From positions 1-64,000 of the forward strand of contig MNCI01030560.1 of assembly GCA_015680685.1 (NCBI GenBank): 64,000 bases of DNA. Direction: 5' to 3'. This DNA comes from Gnetum montanum. Lineage: Eukaryota; Streptophyta; Gnetopsida; Gnetales; Gnetaceae. This document shows, piece by piece, positions 21,801 to 34,096 of the stretch. A program made the translations under genes and the position numbers. Each line of letters opens with the position of its first letter. Within the stretch, counting starts at the first letter, position 1. The notes under the pieces were generated by a model. The model had not been told where the DNA came from. It was given only the letters and a program-made list of their open reading frames with translations, and ran no database searches.

Positions 21801-23169
21801 TCAATGTAGATATTGAATTCAATTTTTCACATAATAGAAATGAGAAATTTTGAAAGAGTTTGGAAGAGACACAAGAGTCCAAAGAAAGCTAGAAAAGCAT
21901 AAAAGGACAGAAAAACATGGAACATGGTGTTAAATTAGTTGAGAGAGGATTTGGATTGGATTAGGATGAGTAATTAATGTCAAAGAAAAACAAAAGTGGA
22001 CATTCAAAAGGTGAAGTGATAAGACTAATTGTGAAAATGACCAAGTTATAGGAAATTTAACTTCAAAAGACTAAGGGGTATGCAAGTGGATCCCTCGCAA
22101 AGCAGGTTCATGCCATTAGTTCCCTTACATGTTCTTATCCCAAGAAGTTCGTAGGCATTAGGGATGATTAATGAGCTTTGGAAGTTAAAAATCAAATCCA
22201 TGTGAGAGATCATTGAAGGGTTATGACATATCAAAATAGACACATTAATTAACCATGATAGGAGACAGTGAGATGATTGATGATGAAGTTAGAATGAGGA
22301 CAAAAAGAGATTAGTAAGAGATTCTCACATCTTGGTCACATGAAGTCCTTGAGGATCTTGTGATTAAGATGATCTGATACCAACCCATCCTTACTTAAGG
22401 CCAAGTCTATCCACATGCACTGACTTTGCATTGTCATCCTTAGACCCTTCAACAATCAAGAGTTAATGACAAATCCCAAAGGACAACCATCATTCCAAGA
22501 AAAGAAGAAAAGAGAAGCAGGAAGATTGGAAGGGTCTTAGTTAAAGGGATGCCTTCAGACATGGGTAACATTTCTTTTTAATCCCATAACCAAGACTTAT
22601 AGTCCATTATTGTCTCTAAGGGATGCTTTGAATTTCCATGTTTGTTTTTTTTTTCTCTTTTTTGGTTTTGAATGAGAACCATATCATGCAAAGATATGTT
22701 TCTTGTTATAGTCGATAGTAGGATTAGTGAAAGATCAATGGGGAATGTCATAAAACTCTAGAGAGAAGTTGCAAACAAAAGATGACAAATTCCCTTAAAG
22801 TCACACCCTTGTCCATTCCCATTTGGTTTGTTCTAAGTCCATTAGGTAACAAGATCATTGATTCTTTTTTTTTAAGTTGTAATTATGGAGTGACCTCATG
22901 CTTCCAAGATGAAGAGCCTCATAGAGTTGAGTGGAATAGGTGGATCTCGTGGACTCACTACTTAATATCATTAGAAAATTAATGATCTATTAATTAAGGA
23001 GATAATCCCAAGATGAAATCAGGTCATTGAATAATCAATCAAAACATTAAATATAGTATTGAATGAACCTTTAGTAGTATTAGCAGTGACAACAAAAATT
23101 CAAGATTCATGATGAATAAAACAACATGCAAGAAAATAACACATAAGAAAATATAAACAAGGTAAAATA
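21801..23169 (-). other. Non-coding conserved internal region, copy B
   Basis: There is no gene. Short blocks are shared with copies C and E at the same relative place, for example the stretch around 22070-22110 (GGGTATGCAAGTGG), which matches 24785-24820 and 56370-56400. Another, near 22930-22970 with GTGGACTCACTACTT, matches 25275 and 57340. This is spacer between integrase and the extra ORF. It ends at the insertion point of copy C. Confidence 0.6.
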
Positions 23170-24035
23170 TGATGAGTGGTGAGGTACCCCTATGCCCAAC
23201 CATACAAATCACAAGCGTTCACGTGCAATCTAGTTGAATTCCACATACTTTAATTACCAAGTATGCTAGAGCTAAATGGTGAGTTCGTGTTGTCTATTCG
23301 TTGTCTTCCAAGTCTCACTTGTGAAATGCAAGTGTATGGTTAAGTGTGACAGAGGCATAATATTTTTATCATTTTATGTTTTATCAATTTGATTGTCTAA
23401 AAAAATAATGAAAGTGAGAAAAATTAAATGCTAAGTGAAGTATTGTCTAATCTAGCCTAACACAAGTACCTGTTCCCACTTCCCGAACACATCCTAAACT
23501 TCATGTAAACATTGTTGGGTTGTCAAACGCTAATCATTTCTGAGCTACCAAGTGTCACACGTATGTTCGAAGGGGTCATGCTTGTGTATTTTAATCAATT
23601 TCTTAATTAATCAAACTTAATTGCTAAATGAATAACATTAAATGTGAACTGCATGAAATCACAATGTATAAATGCATAAAGAAAGAAAGTCTCAAGTGCT
23701 ACAAGGATGAATCAAAGAGCTTGTCTTTATTGCCAACACAATGGTATATTCAAATACATCAATGTTTGAATAAAGATCCAATTATACTTAGACCTCCTGC
23801 TACGGGCATTTGGAAAATATTCTAACTCTCAAATGAACAAACTGCAAGAATTTTGCTATTAATTGAAAAATCCTCCCGAATCATGTGCCCAAGGGCTGTA
23901 TTTATAGGCCCAGGAATACCCTATAATATTGCATACCTGATATCTCATCTTGGACCACAATATTGCGTACTAGATATCATGGCCACCTGATATTGGATAC
24001 CTGCTATCGGGGCTCATGTAAAACATGATGCATCA
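23170..24035 (-). repeat. 3' LTR of copy C
   Basis: 866 bp, sense strand TGATGCATCATG...CACTCATCA. It pairs with the LTR at 31871-32750. The U3 end contains several ATATTGCATAC / GATATC-like short repeats (23925-24010), and a TATTTATAGG string gives the TATA box. Confidence 0.88.
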
Positions 24036-25640
24036 TACCCCCACAACTGAATCAAAACTCGTCCTCAAGTACAGAAGAAGAGGAACAAGTCCCTTATAAA
24101 ATATATTAGGAGGTATGGAATGTTTGAATGACATAAAGAGTGACACAAAGAAAACAAACAAATATAGAAGTGCTCGAGAATACATCATTACAATTATGTA
24201 CAAAATTGGGTGTTCATGACAACAGGAAAGAACATCCTCGAATCCAATGGACATCCAACCCCTCTTGGCAATAAAAGAATGAGGGAGAGGTAGAATAGAT
24301 CCATTGGTCATGAACAATCTTCCATGAGTGATATTGCTGCATCATCCTTGGTGAAAATAGTCTTGCTTCTAGTCCATTCTTCCCATTGTAATCACAAGAA
24401 AATCAAGGATTAGTATATAAAGTGTAACACATAGCAGTTGAATACCTTGTCTTGTCAATGGTTATACCTAGGTAAGTTGTGATTGTGGTAGATTGGTTGC
24501 TTGATAATGTTAGTGGTAAGACTAACGAATATGTTAGGTAAGAGAAGTAGTCCATAAAATTTAGAAAAAGCTTAACACAAGGAATACTAAAAAGAGGGTA
24601 TAGAAATTCATAACAATAAAAAGAAATAATTCACTAAAAATAGTTGTGAAGATGCGCATAATTAGATGGCATTAATGGGGAAAACAAAAAGAATTCAATT
24701 GNTAATTAGATGGCATTAATGGGGAAAACAAAAAGAATTCAATTGTAAAAATGTCTAAGGTTAAAGAACTTAACCAAACCGAAAGATATGTGAGTGGGTC
24801 CTCCCCAAAGTAGGTGCAGGCCTTTTATGCCCTTGCATAACTTCAAACCAAGGAGTCCATGGGCTCCGTGGACGATTAATGGTTATAGAAGGTAACTAAC
24901 TGAGAATCCCAACACATCAAACTAGAACATCAAATCAAAACATGAAACCGACAGTGAGGTGAGACATGAAAAGCATAGATGGATGAGAGAGAGAACGGAA
25001 TGGAGTTCCTAATTATGGTCACATGAAGTCCCTTTTGGAGTTTGTGATTAAATGACATGGAATGGTGAGAAGTTCATGAGAACACCCTTGCACATAGGAA
25101 AATAGAAAATCATGAAGAATACCACATCCCTTTAAAGCCACACCCTGCTCGAACCTTTGAATCCTTCCCAATTCTAGAAACTATACAAGTTACAAAGTTA
25201 TTAAAGTTATATTAATGAAAAAGGGACTGCACATTTCCAGAACAAGGAAAACCATAGAGTGTATGGATGGGAGGATGATGTGGACTCATTTCTTGTTACA
25301 TGAAAAGAAACCATGTCCTAGTTGTAAATAATGACATTCAAAGTCAAAAACCAGATATTAACAATCAAATAACAAATGATGCATAACACCATCGAGTAGC
25401 ACATTACCATTGTACCTGGCACCTTATTAGCAAAAAGAGTAGAAAATTACACTAGACATGAGAAAATATAAAAGAAAGTAAAAGATATTCAAGAAATATT
25501 AAATATACTAACGATGGTGTAAAAAAAAAACTTAGAAAAGATCAATAACCTAAAACACAAAAAGATGTAAAATAAAGAATATGAAAAACAAAAAGTTGTA
25601 AAACCAGAAATGTGTAAAAAAGAACGTTGAAAGACTAAGG
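24036..25640 (-). other. Polypurine tract and short 3' internal region of copy C (no extra ORF)
   Basis: The polypurine tract GTTGTGGGGGTA is at 24036-24047. The stretch 24048-24317 matches the region just inside the 3' LTR in copy B. The 2.8-kb extra ORF and its promoter are missing. The conserved spacer blocks seen in B and E resume by about 24770, and the T-rich repeats occupy 25500-25630. Copy C therefore either lost the ORF or descends from a sub-line that never had it. Confidence 0.7.
24659..24745. other. Exact 43-bp duplication around an undetermined base (N at 24702)
   Basis: Positions 24659-24701 and 24703-24745 are identical, with one N between them. This is the same pattern as at 2834-2918, and most likely an unmerged contig overlap rather than a biological repeat. 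Confidence 0.9.
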
Positions 25641-25654
25641 AGTTGCTTAAAGTG

Positions 25655-27030
25655 TCAATATGGATGGTCATCTCCCCCATGACTAAGTTGGAAGGAGGAT
25701 ATCCGAAAGATTAAGCATGGTTGTCCATCTTGCAAGGTGTTTGTTGAGTTGGTTGGCTTGGGCTCATGGAAAGGTTTCAGTTGTTGGATGTTCACTAATT
25801 GCTTCTTGTCTAGGCTATCAGGTTTGTATATGATCATGGACCTAGATGGAAAATTCTCTTCAATAACGTAAGGTCCTTCCCACAATGTTTGAAACTTGGT
25901 TCGTTGAGGTACGTGTGCAGGATTCTAGTAGAGAACCTTGTCTCCTAATTGAAACTTGACTTTTCTTATTTTGAGGTTATGACATTTCTTGTTGAATATC
26001 TTATGCACTTAATTAAATGACAAGGCCATTAATCAATTTTTATCTAGAAAGTTGAGGTTCATTAATCTTTCCTTTTGTGCTATACTTAGATCCATGTCAA
26101 AGTCACAGGCTATAGAGAGTGTACGGAGCTTGGACTGAATGGGAAATGTTGGTAGTTTTCTATACATAAGCTCATAAGAAGAATAACCTATGGAAAGCTT
26201 TCATGTGGAGCAATAGGCCCAAATGGCATCGTTTAGTTTGGTGCTCTAGTCCCTTTAGTACTTGCTAATAATGCATGTTAGAATTTTTGTAATCTCCTTA
26301 CTAGTGACTTCAGCTTGACCATTAGCTTGAAGGTGATAAGGTGCTGTGAGTTTGTGCTCAACTCCCAAGCACTACATAAATTTTTAGAAAGTGGCACTTG
26401 TGAAATGAGTTCAATTGTCAAACATTAACGCACAAGGCATGCCAAACCTATTTATGATGTTCTATTATACAAATCGAGTAGCAGTAGTGGATGTACAGTC
26501 AGCGATGGCTATTGCTTTTGCCCACTTAGTGCAATAGTTAATTGTGACTATTATATAAGCCTTTCCATTTAACATAGGTGTGATGGGACCCATAAAGTTA
26601 ATGCACCAAATATTGAATGACTCAAGAGATTAAATCCATTGTTGTGGCCCCTCCATTCAAGCTGTCATTCCACCATCTATCTGACAATGATCACAAGTGC
26701 AAAAGAACTAATGTGCATCTCTAAAGATTGTTGGCCAATAATATTCTACCATGAGGATTTTTATGGCCATGCGTCTCCTAGCATAATGGTCCCCACAAGG
26801 GCCTTCGTGAGCATCTTGGAGAACACACAATTGATCCATGTCAAGGATACACCAATGTACCAGGCCATCGTGACATACTTTGTAAAGGTTCCCATTGATT
26901 TCCATGAAATGCTTAACCTGGTGAAGAAACTATTGTTTCCTCTAGGTGTCCAGCCCTTGTGGCAGTTCTTGCTTGAGCAGATAAGTAAGAATGGTGTCAT
27001 ACCATCTTGATTCATTGGGCATTTGTGAAT
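25655..27030 (-). pseudogene. Integrase domain, copy C (degenerate)
   Basis: The C-terminal part at 25655-25885 reads MWEGPYVIEENFPSR, the usual end of an Athila integrase. The catalytic core (about 26050-26690) is full of stops, one of them directly after the F-D-N motif near 26415. The zinc region at 26708-26905 has HEGPCGDHYARRR and EYYWPTIF. It follows RNase H. Confidence 0.8.
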
Positions 27031-27059
27031 TAATAGCCCTTGCAAAGAGATATTCATTA

Positions 27060-27540
27060 GGAAATTGATCAAATAAGGGGCTCTCTTTTCCCTTGTTGTC
27101 CCATCTTAGCCGTGATAAGTGATCAACGAACACATTTTTCACACCTTTTAATCTACCATTGTGAGATCAAACTCTTGCAAAATCATGAGCCACCATATGA
27201 CATAGGGGCTCACCATTAGTTTATTTATTAAAAACTAGATGGCACTATGATCTGTGTGCACGAACACTTTATAACCAAGCACATAGTGCATGAACTTTTC
27301 TAAGGTAAACACCATTTCTATAAACTATTTTTTCATAGTGGTGTAGTTTAGCTACGTAGTTGTGGTACTCCAACTTGCATAATGAATGTAATATGGACAT
27401 CTTTGATCATCCATTTGTATAAGCACTACCATGAAAGCATAATTTGATGCATCGTTCGTCACATGAAATGACATAGACCAATTAGGCACTTGTAGAATTG
27501 GGGTCTCAACAAGCTTTTGCTTTAGTTGTTGAAATGTTTT
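27060..27540 (-). pseudogene. RNase H domain, copy C (degenerate)
   Basis: Recognised by alignment with copy A: the region around 27240-27320 encodes a degenerate H-Y-V-L-G-Y-K-V-F-V-H-T-D motif, followed by the conserved link to integrase at 26942-27142 (DHLSRLRWDNKGK). Many stops are present and no long open frame remains. Confidence 0.7.
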
Positions 27541-28330
27541 TTACATACAGGGGTCCAGAAAAATGGTGCATCTTTCTTTGTTAATTCAACTAATGGCTTG
27601 GCAGTTTTGAAAAAGTTCTCGATGAAGCACCGATAGTAGCCATTATGAGCAAGGAATGACCACACTTCTTTAATTGTTTTTGGTTGACAAGTTATTCCTT
27701 AAATGACCCTTATCTTTTTAAGGTCCACCTCGATTCTTGCTTTTGAGATATGGTGCCCCAAGACTATGCCTTCCTAGACCATGAGATGGATCTTTTGCCA
27801 ATTGAGCTGGAGGTTTTTTTCAACACATCTCCTCAACACCTGCTCAAGATGGTCCAGGACTTGCTCAAATGTAGCTCTGTAGGTAGAAAAGTTATCCATG
27901 AAGACTTCTACCCTACTACCAATTTGTTGTTGGAAAATGTTAAGGACTAATCATTGAAATGTAGCTGGGGCATTACATAGATCGAATGGCATTTGATAGT
28001 AAATGAAAGTTTCCCAAGGACTTGTGAAAGTCATCTTCACCTGGTCCTTTGGTGCGATTTGGATTTGGTTATAGCCACTATAACCATCCAAAAAGCTATA
28101 GTATCTATGCCCAGAAATGGTGTCCATCACTTGGTCAACAAAGGGTAGTTGGAAGTTGATGCACACCTACCATTTGCCTCCTTTCTTGGCCATGATCATG
28201 ATTGTGCTAATCCACTCACTATCTGCAATAAGGTAGATGAAACCTACCTTGAGGAGTTACTCAATCTCCTCTTTGACAATCTACTTTAATTTGGAATTCA
28301 ACTTTCACTGCGGTTGTCATTTCAACTTAA
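27541..28330 (-). pseudogene. Reverse transcriptase domain, copy C (degenerate, active site altered)
   Basis: The part at 27951-28166 contains FLDGYSGYNQIQIAP and PFDLCNAPATFQ. The active site downstream reads V-E-V-F-M-D-N-F, so the second catalytic Asp has become Asn. The rest, to 27541, matches copy A in broken frames. With this change and the stops it cannot be active. Confidence 0.82.
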
Positions 28331-28849
28331 TGGTAGGGTCAGTGTATATCTGATGCTAGCATATTCTTGGATCTATTCCTATGAGTTTAGAATATGACTA
28401 GGCAAAGGCTGCTAACCATTTTTCCACAACATTCATCAACATCTTCTTTTTTCCTGCAGCAAGTTTGGCATTAATAATGACCAAATTTTCATTTTTTAAG
28501 AACACATACTCCATTCCAGTCAGTAGTGTCTTTAATTCAAGGGGTTCTTATTTGAAATTGTTAGGAGTCTCCAACTCTCCCCAATTGATATCATCATTTA
28601 CTCACTTAGAGAGTTGGTGATGAACTTGCTCAAGTTCATCCATACTTGCAACATAATTACACATTAGGCCCTCAATAGGTTCCATGCACAATGTACTACT
28701 ACTAGAATCAGTGGTTAGCCACTAGGCACCTTCCTATTTTGTGGCTGTAGCATACAAACATCTTTGGATTTTAGCTTTTGGTGCACACTACTTGCATGCA
28801 GAGATAAATGTTCGCTTCATTGGCCATAGCTTTTGCACACGATGACACC

Positions 28850-29260
28850 CTAAATCACTGTACATAATACATGGAATCCTCTTCTTCTCAATCTTCCCAA
28901 ACTCATTTTTTTGGATATCTCTAAGGAAAGATCTCTAATTCCCATTTTGGCATCAACAACGCTTAACCACACCCTTCCCATAATAATTGGGAAGTCCCCC
29001 TTGTAGTTCTCCACCTTGATTACTATGAAGTTGGTAGGATATGAGCACCTACAAATGGTTTTCATGATGTCTTCTACCAGTTCCAATGGAATAGTGATGG
29101 ACTAGTCTATCAACTCTAGCCTAATGTTGTTCTTCTTCAAGGGAGGAAGGTTCAACGTAGTGTACATCTCATGTGAGATCAGATTAACATTGGAACTAGA
29201 GTCAAGAAGAGCTTTACAAGGCTCATTCCTAATAATTTGCAAATATACTAAGGGACTCCT
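28850..29260 (-). pseudogene. Protease region, copy C (degenerate)
   Basis: The active-site segment reads A-L-L-D-S-S-S (D-S-S at 29195-29203), different from the D-S-R of copies A, B and E. The flap region and the stretch FPIIMGRVWLSVVDAKMGIRD follow at 28850-29086. It lies between gag and RT as expected. Confidence 0.75.
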
Positions 29261-29339
29261 GAGATCAACTAACTTCTTGGGTAGGTTGCTAGCTCAAATC
29301 CAATCAGATACAACATGGGTCAACATCATGGTATGGATT

Positions 29340-31706
29340 TGAGAGGGATTTTGGTTTGAAGGGAACTTGAATAAAGGTGATGTAGAAGAAGGTGAAGGAG
29401 TAGGGCCACCAACCATTGGTGAGTTTGAGGGCTTTGGTGTACTGTGAGGTTGGAAGAAGGATCTTTTCTTTGATCATGGTTTCAACCCACTTGGTTGGCT
29501 AACCAATTGTAGATTAACTACCTTCGTAGTATTTCTTTGCTATGGTTGGGTAGGCAATTCACCCTACATGGATGGAGTAGGTGGTAGTTGTGCAGGAGGT
29601 GAAGGAATAGGTGCAAGAATAGGAGGAGCATGAGGATAGTTGGTGGCATCCCTCCTTACATATGGAAATTGGTAAACTTCAGGAGGGAAATGGTGAGGTT
29701 GGTAAGTAGCAACATGACCAGAAGAGTCTCCTAGAGATGAAGGTTGCTGAACATAATAACCATAGAGATCTAGTTGCCAATAGGGGTACTACTGTCTTGG
29801 AGGTGCCAATGCCCATGATCGTGGTTGCTGCCACTACTAGTATAATTCATAAGGTTTCGGTGGAGTTCCACTTGGATAATACTGCTATGGTTGGTGAAAT
29901 TGTTGAGAGTTGCCTTGTGGATAAGAAAATATTTTGGGTGTTTGCCTTTGTGCAAGTTGTGGATGTAAGACATACATCCTAGATTCCTACAAGTGTGACA
30001 CAATTGGATAACATTCCTTGGGATGTTCATACTAGCAGACATCACACCTGCCATCATCATTTGACTCGTTGTCTGCAACCATCTCTATTGCAGCCATCTT
30101 ACCCTTACCCTTGGATATGACACATTTAGCTTCCTTACGTCGTTGGTGCTCATCCTCACCACTTTGTTCCTTGGGCTCTTCAATAATTTTTAAAATAGCT
30201 TGAAAATTATTATCCATGGAGTCCCATAATAGGTCAACCTTAGCCATAATGTTGGACTGAAATTTCTAGAGTCATAAGGTTTTTTGATTAGCTACCTCAT
30301 CTTTTGTTGACTCATCCTCATTATCACAAAATTGAACCTCCCTTTTGCACATGGAAGGGTCCCTATTATATTCCTCTACACTTTCTCACTTTCTCAATTC
30401 TCCCTCCTCCTTGACTACCTGCTTAATTAACTTTTGGATCCAATGAGCACTTAACTCTGTCAATCTCCCTTAAGTATAGGCACTAAGGGTTTTCCATATT
30501 TTGAATCGTAGCCCATCTATAATATGGTGGAGTTGATCAAGCTGAGAATATCCATGGCTAGGACACTTATGTAATAGAGAGTAGTATCAACCAATAGTAG
30601 CATCCAATGGCTCATGGTTTCCTTATTTCTACCCTTGGATCTACTTCCTCAGGTTGGACATTCGAGAGTACGTTTGATATTTGCCAATCATTCTCAATAT
30701 TCTGCAAGGCACATGCATCTTGGAAGGCTTGGAGATGATTTTACAGATCAACGTTGTAGCCTCCCTCAAACCAATGGATGTTGTTCATGTTCAACATCTT
30801 TATTTTGCTTTTATTTACCTACCTTATTAGAATCCTCACGACCTCTACAATGTTTAACATGCTCCAAGTGACAAGTAGAGGTTCATTAAGGCCATAGTGA
30901 TGGTTCCTATGATGTTCTCTACTAACCCTTCTTTCATGGTGGTGGGTCTCTTTGGATCACCCATGCCTTCAATCATGACTGTCTTGATAGTTCCTTTTGT
31001 TGTTTCAGTCCCATTGGTCACCTCCATCACAGTCATGCCCTATGCGACCATGATCTGAGCCAAATAAAGAAGAAGATGATGATGAAGGGGAAGAAGAAGA
31101 AGGGCTTGCATCATGCTAATGCCTACTACCTTCTCTTCGATGATCACAACCATGATCACTATCGTGACTTCCACTTGCCCCCTTATCATGACTTGCTCCT
31201 CTAGATCCATTTTTGTTATTGGATCCATTTCTACTAGAACCAAGATTATGAATTATGGATTACACATTTTGGTTGAGGGCCCCTTGACCAAAGTCAAAGA
31301 TGGGAGTGTCACCAAAGGGAAAGTCCCTAGAAAAGTGTTCACCTTCATCTAATGGGCCAAGTGGAGGTGGAAAAGTATTTGACCCCTTGCCCTTCAAAAT
31401 CTCATGTTGTTGCTCCAGCTGATGATTCCTTAACCTTTGTGCTTCAGTGGGATGGTAATCCCTTGAATCGGGATCTCGCATCTCATACTCCCCGTGAAGA
31501 TGTTGAAGTTGGAGCATAGCTGGAACAGATCGATTTGATGGTAACATAATGTTGCCTTCCATGTCGTGCCACCATAGCATTTCATCTTGATGTAAGATGA
31601 AGGTGAAGTCTGGTACATACTCATCGGGATGAGCATATACCACCTGGTATTGTTGAGGCACTTAGTTTGTCCTCGGTGGAGATAGGCTCTTGTGAGAAGA
31701 AGACAT
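29340..31706 (-). pseudogene. gag, copy C (degenerate, internal deletion)
   Basis: The start codon is at 31704-31706 (MSSSHKS). The N-terminal part includes HPDEYVPDFTFILHQDE (31260-31661). A Ser/Met-rich linker follows (30854-31243). The gag core around 30410-30880 has lost about 120 bp: sequence equivalent to copy A 5331-5446 is missing at about 30684. The zinc knuckle C-D-V-C-x-Y-E-H-P-K-E-C is at 30010-30060, with a stop at its fifth position. Pro/Gln-rich sequence continues to 29340. Confidence 0.8.
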
Positions 31707-31851
31707 TTTATATTAGTGAATCTATATGCAATGTGTGATTAAGATTTAGCTTGGTTATAATAATAATTTTTCTTGTAAGATTTGACCTTAGGGTTTAAAC
31801 AATGAGGTTACTAAGTTTCACTAAGTTTAGATAGCGCATGTAGAACTAAAG

Positions 31852-31869
31852 TCCCCGACAATGGTGCCA
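31852..31869 (-). other. Primer-binding site, copy C
   Basis: The minus strand reads TGGCACCATTGTCGGGGA next to the LTR end. It keeps the leading TGG that copy A has lost and otherwise matches the tRNA-Asp type site at 6563-6580. Confidence 0.88.
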
Positions 31870-31870
31870 A

Positions 31871-32750
31871 TGATTAGCGGCGAGGTACCCCTATGCCCAA
31901 CCATACGAATCATAGACGTTCATGTGCAATTCGGTTGAATTTCATAGATTTTAGTTACCAAGTACACTAGAGCTAAACGGTGAGTTCGTGTTGTTCATTC
32001 GTTGTCTTCCCAGTCATACTTGTGAAATGCAAGTGTATGGTTAACTATGACTAAGGCATAAGATTTTTATCATTTTATGTTTTATCAATTTGATTACCTA
32101 AAACAATAATGAAAGTGAGAGTAATTAAATGCTAAGTGAACTATTGTCTAATCTAGCCTAACACAAGTAATCGTCCTCACTTCCCAAACACATCTTGAAC
32201 TTCGTGTAAACACTATTGGGTTGTTAAACGCTAATTGTTTTTGAGCTACCAAGTGTCACACGTATGTTCAAAGGGGTCGTGCTTGTGTATTTTAATTAAT
32301 TGGTTAATTAATCAAAATTAATTACTGAATGAATAATGTTAAATGTGAACTACATGAAATCACAATGTATAAATTCATAAAGAAAGAAAGTCTCAAGTGC
32401 TATAAGGATGAATCAAAGAGCTCATCTTTATTGCCAACACAATGGTGTGTTCAGGTACATCAATGCTTGAATAAAGATCCAATTACACTTACACCTCATG
32501 CTATGGGCACTTGGAAAATATTAGAACTCTTGAATGAACAAACTGCAAGAATTTTGCTACTTGACTAAAAAAATCCTCCCGAATCATGTGTCCAAGGGCT
32601 GTACTTATAGGTCCAAGAATACCCCATGATATTGCATACCCAATATTGCATCTTGGGCCATGATATCACATACTCGATATCATGTACTAGATATCGTGGC
32701 CACCCCGATATTGGATACCTAATATCAGGGCTCATGTAAAACACAATTCA
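31871..32750 (-). repeat. 5' LTR of copy C
   Basis: 880 bp, paired with 23170-24035. Its inner edge carries the primer-binding site, and its outer edge abuts the resumed sequence of copy B. Its sense-strand start is slightly eroded (TGAATTG instead of TGATGCATCATG). Confidence 0.88.
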
Positions 32751-33956
32751 TTAAAATATATAAAAGAAGTTGCTAAATATTTAAGAAAATTGAAACAAAA
32801 AGTTTAAAATGTGGATAGCCATCATAGAATGTTAACATGGATGACCATCTCCCCCATGACTCAGTTTGAAGGAGAAGATCTAAAAGATAGAGCATACTTG
32901 TCCATTGGTTGATGTGTCCATGTTACTGATTATCCTTAGTTCTAGGAAAGGCTTTACTTGTTGGATGTTAACTAGCAACTATTTTTTTGAGCTTGAAGGA
33001 TGGTAAACCATCATGGCCCGAAAATGAAAAGTTGTATGAATGATATAAGGTCCTTCCCATAGCATTTGAAACTTTTTTTGTTGTGGTATGTGCATGGGGT
33101 TCTAGTAAAGAATCATCTCATGGTTGGAACTTAACTTTTATTATCCACAAGTCATGACATTGTTTGGTGTGTGCTTGATAAACTTCATTCATTAACAAGA
33201 CTACTTATCGATTTTTATTTAGCACGTTTAGTATCATAAGTCATTCTGTTTGTGCTATACTTAGATCAAGGTTAAGCTCATAAGTCATTGAAAGTGTATG
33301 AAGCTTGGTTTGGATTGGAAGAGTTGGAAATTTTCCGTACACTAATTCATAGGGAGAATAACCAATAGGAAGTTTCCAGGTGGATCGATAGGCCTATAGA
33401 GAATTGTTGAGTTTTGTGCTCCATTCTTTCCTATATTTACTAACGATGCATGTTAGTATTCTTGTTATTTTTCTATTAGTGACTTTAGCATAACCATTAG
33501 CTTGGGGGGTGATAAGGAGATGTTAATTTATGTTTCACCCCTAGGCATTGCATTAATTTCCTAAAAGTAGCATCCATGAAATGAGTTCCATTACCAGAAA
33601 TAAGTGCCCTTGGCACGTCAAACCTGTTTACCACACTTTGTTATACAAATCGTGGCATCATAGAAGATGAATAGTCGATGATAGTGGAAACCTTAGTCCA
33701 TTTAGTGCAGTAGTCTATTGCTACAATGATGTATGTCTTTTCGTTGAACATGGGGTTGATGTAGAATCAGATCACCCACAAATGGTGATCATAATGTCCT
33801 CCACTAATCCCAAAGGAACAGTGATGGATTAATTTGTTAGCTCTAACATGATATTACTCTTTTTAAGAAGAGGTGAGTTCCAAGTCCTATACATTTCTTG
33901 AGAGATTAAGTTCATCTTAGACCTTGAGTCCAAGAGAGCTTTACATGGATTGTTCT
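32751..33956 (-). pseudogene. Remnant of copy B pol: integrase fused by deletion to protease
   Basis: From 32820 to about 33768 the sequence follows the integrase of copy A (equivalent to A 240-1160). It then jumps at about 33768-33785 to the protease segment (equivalent to A 3690-3870), so about 2.5 kb holding RT, RNase H and the integrase zinc region is gone. The protease active site reads A-L-L-D-S-R (33922-33930). The LTR of copy E begins at 33957. Confidence 0.75.
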
Positions 33957-34096
33957 TGATGAGTGGTGAGGTACCCCTACGTCCAACCATATGAATCACG
34001 GGCATTCACAAGTGACTTGGTCGAATTCCGCAGACTGTAAGCACTTGCATACATCGAACCCCAGCCAGCAATACCTGAGTTAGAATGGTCATTGTC
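33957..34096 (-). repeat. 3' LTR of copy E, first part
   Basis: This is the R/U5 end of the LTR (plus strand TGATGAGTGGTGAGG...). It matches the first ~135 bp of the other LTRs and is broken after TTGTC (34092-34096), where element D begins. The remainder continues at 51764. Confidence 0.82.

Larger units (their letters stand above)
23170..32750 (-). mobile_element. Athila-lineage retrotransposon copy C, complete from LTR to LTR
   Basis: Both LTRs are present (3' LTR 23170-24035, 5' LTR 31871-32750), with the polypurine tract and primer-binding site at the correct inner edges. The total length is 9.58 kb. TAAAATA occurs at 23163-23169 and again at 32752-32758, a plausible target duplication in A-rich DNA. 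The order gag, protease, RT, RNase H, integrase is clear, but every domain is interrupted. The extra ORF of copies B and E is absent. The LTRs differ at roughly one position in ten by eye, so the insertion is old. Confidence 0.88.
17300..33956 (-). mobile_element. Athila-lineage retrotransposon copy B (interrupted by copy C, cut off by copy E)
   Basis: The 3' LTR is at 17300-18178, with the polypurine tract on its high-coordinate side. The internal region runs 18179-23169, is interrupted by copy C (23170-32750), and resumes at 32751-33956 before the LTR of copy E intervenes. The sequence on either side of C reads as one element when C is taken out: an A-rich tract, then integrase. Its gag and 5' LTR would lie beyond copy E, outside the window. 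RT and RNase H have been deleted. Confidence 0.75.

Noticed and set aside
24033-24317. 94-codon minus-strand frame with a hydrophobic segment in copy C
   Set aside because: It starts inside the region next to the polypurine tract, and in copy B the same region is full of stops. It was considered as an env membrane anchor but is not conserved.
17300-34096. Reading 17300-18178 and 33957-34096 as the two LTRs of one element B
   Set aside because: The LTR at 33957 has no primer-binding site on its low side, and its other half (to 52525) is followed by a polypurine tract, so it is the 3' LTR of copy E.
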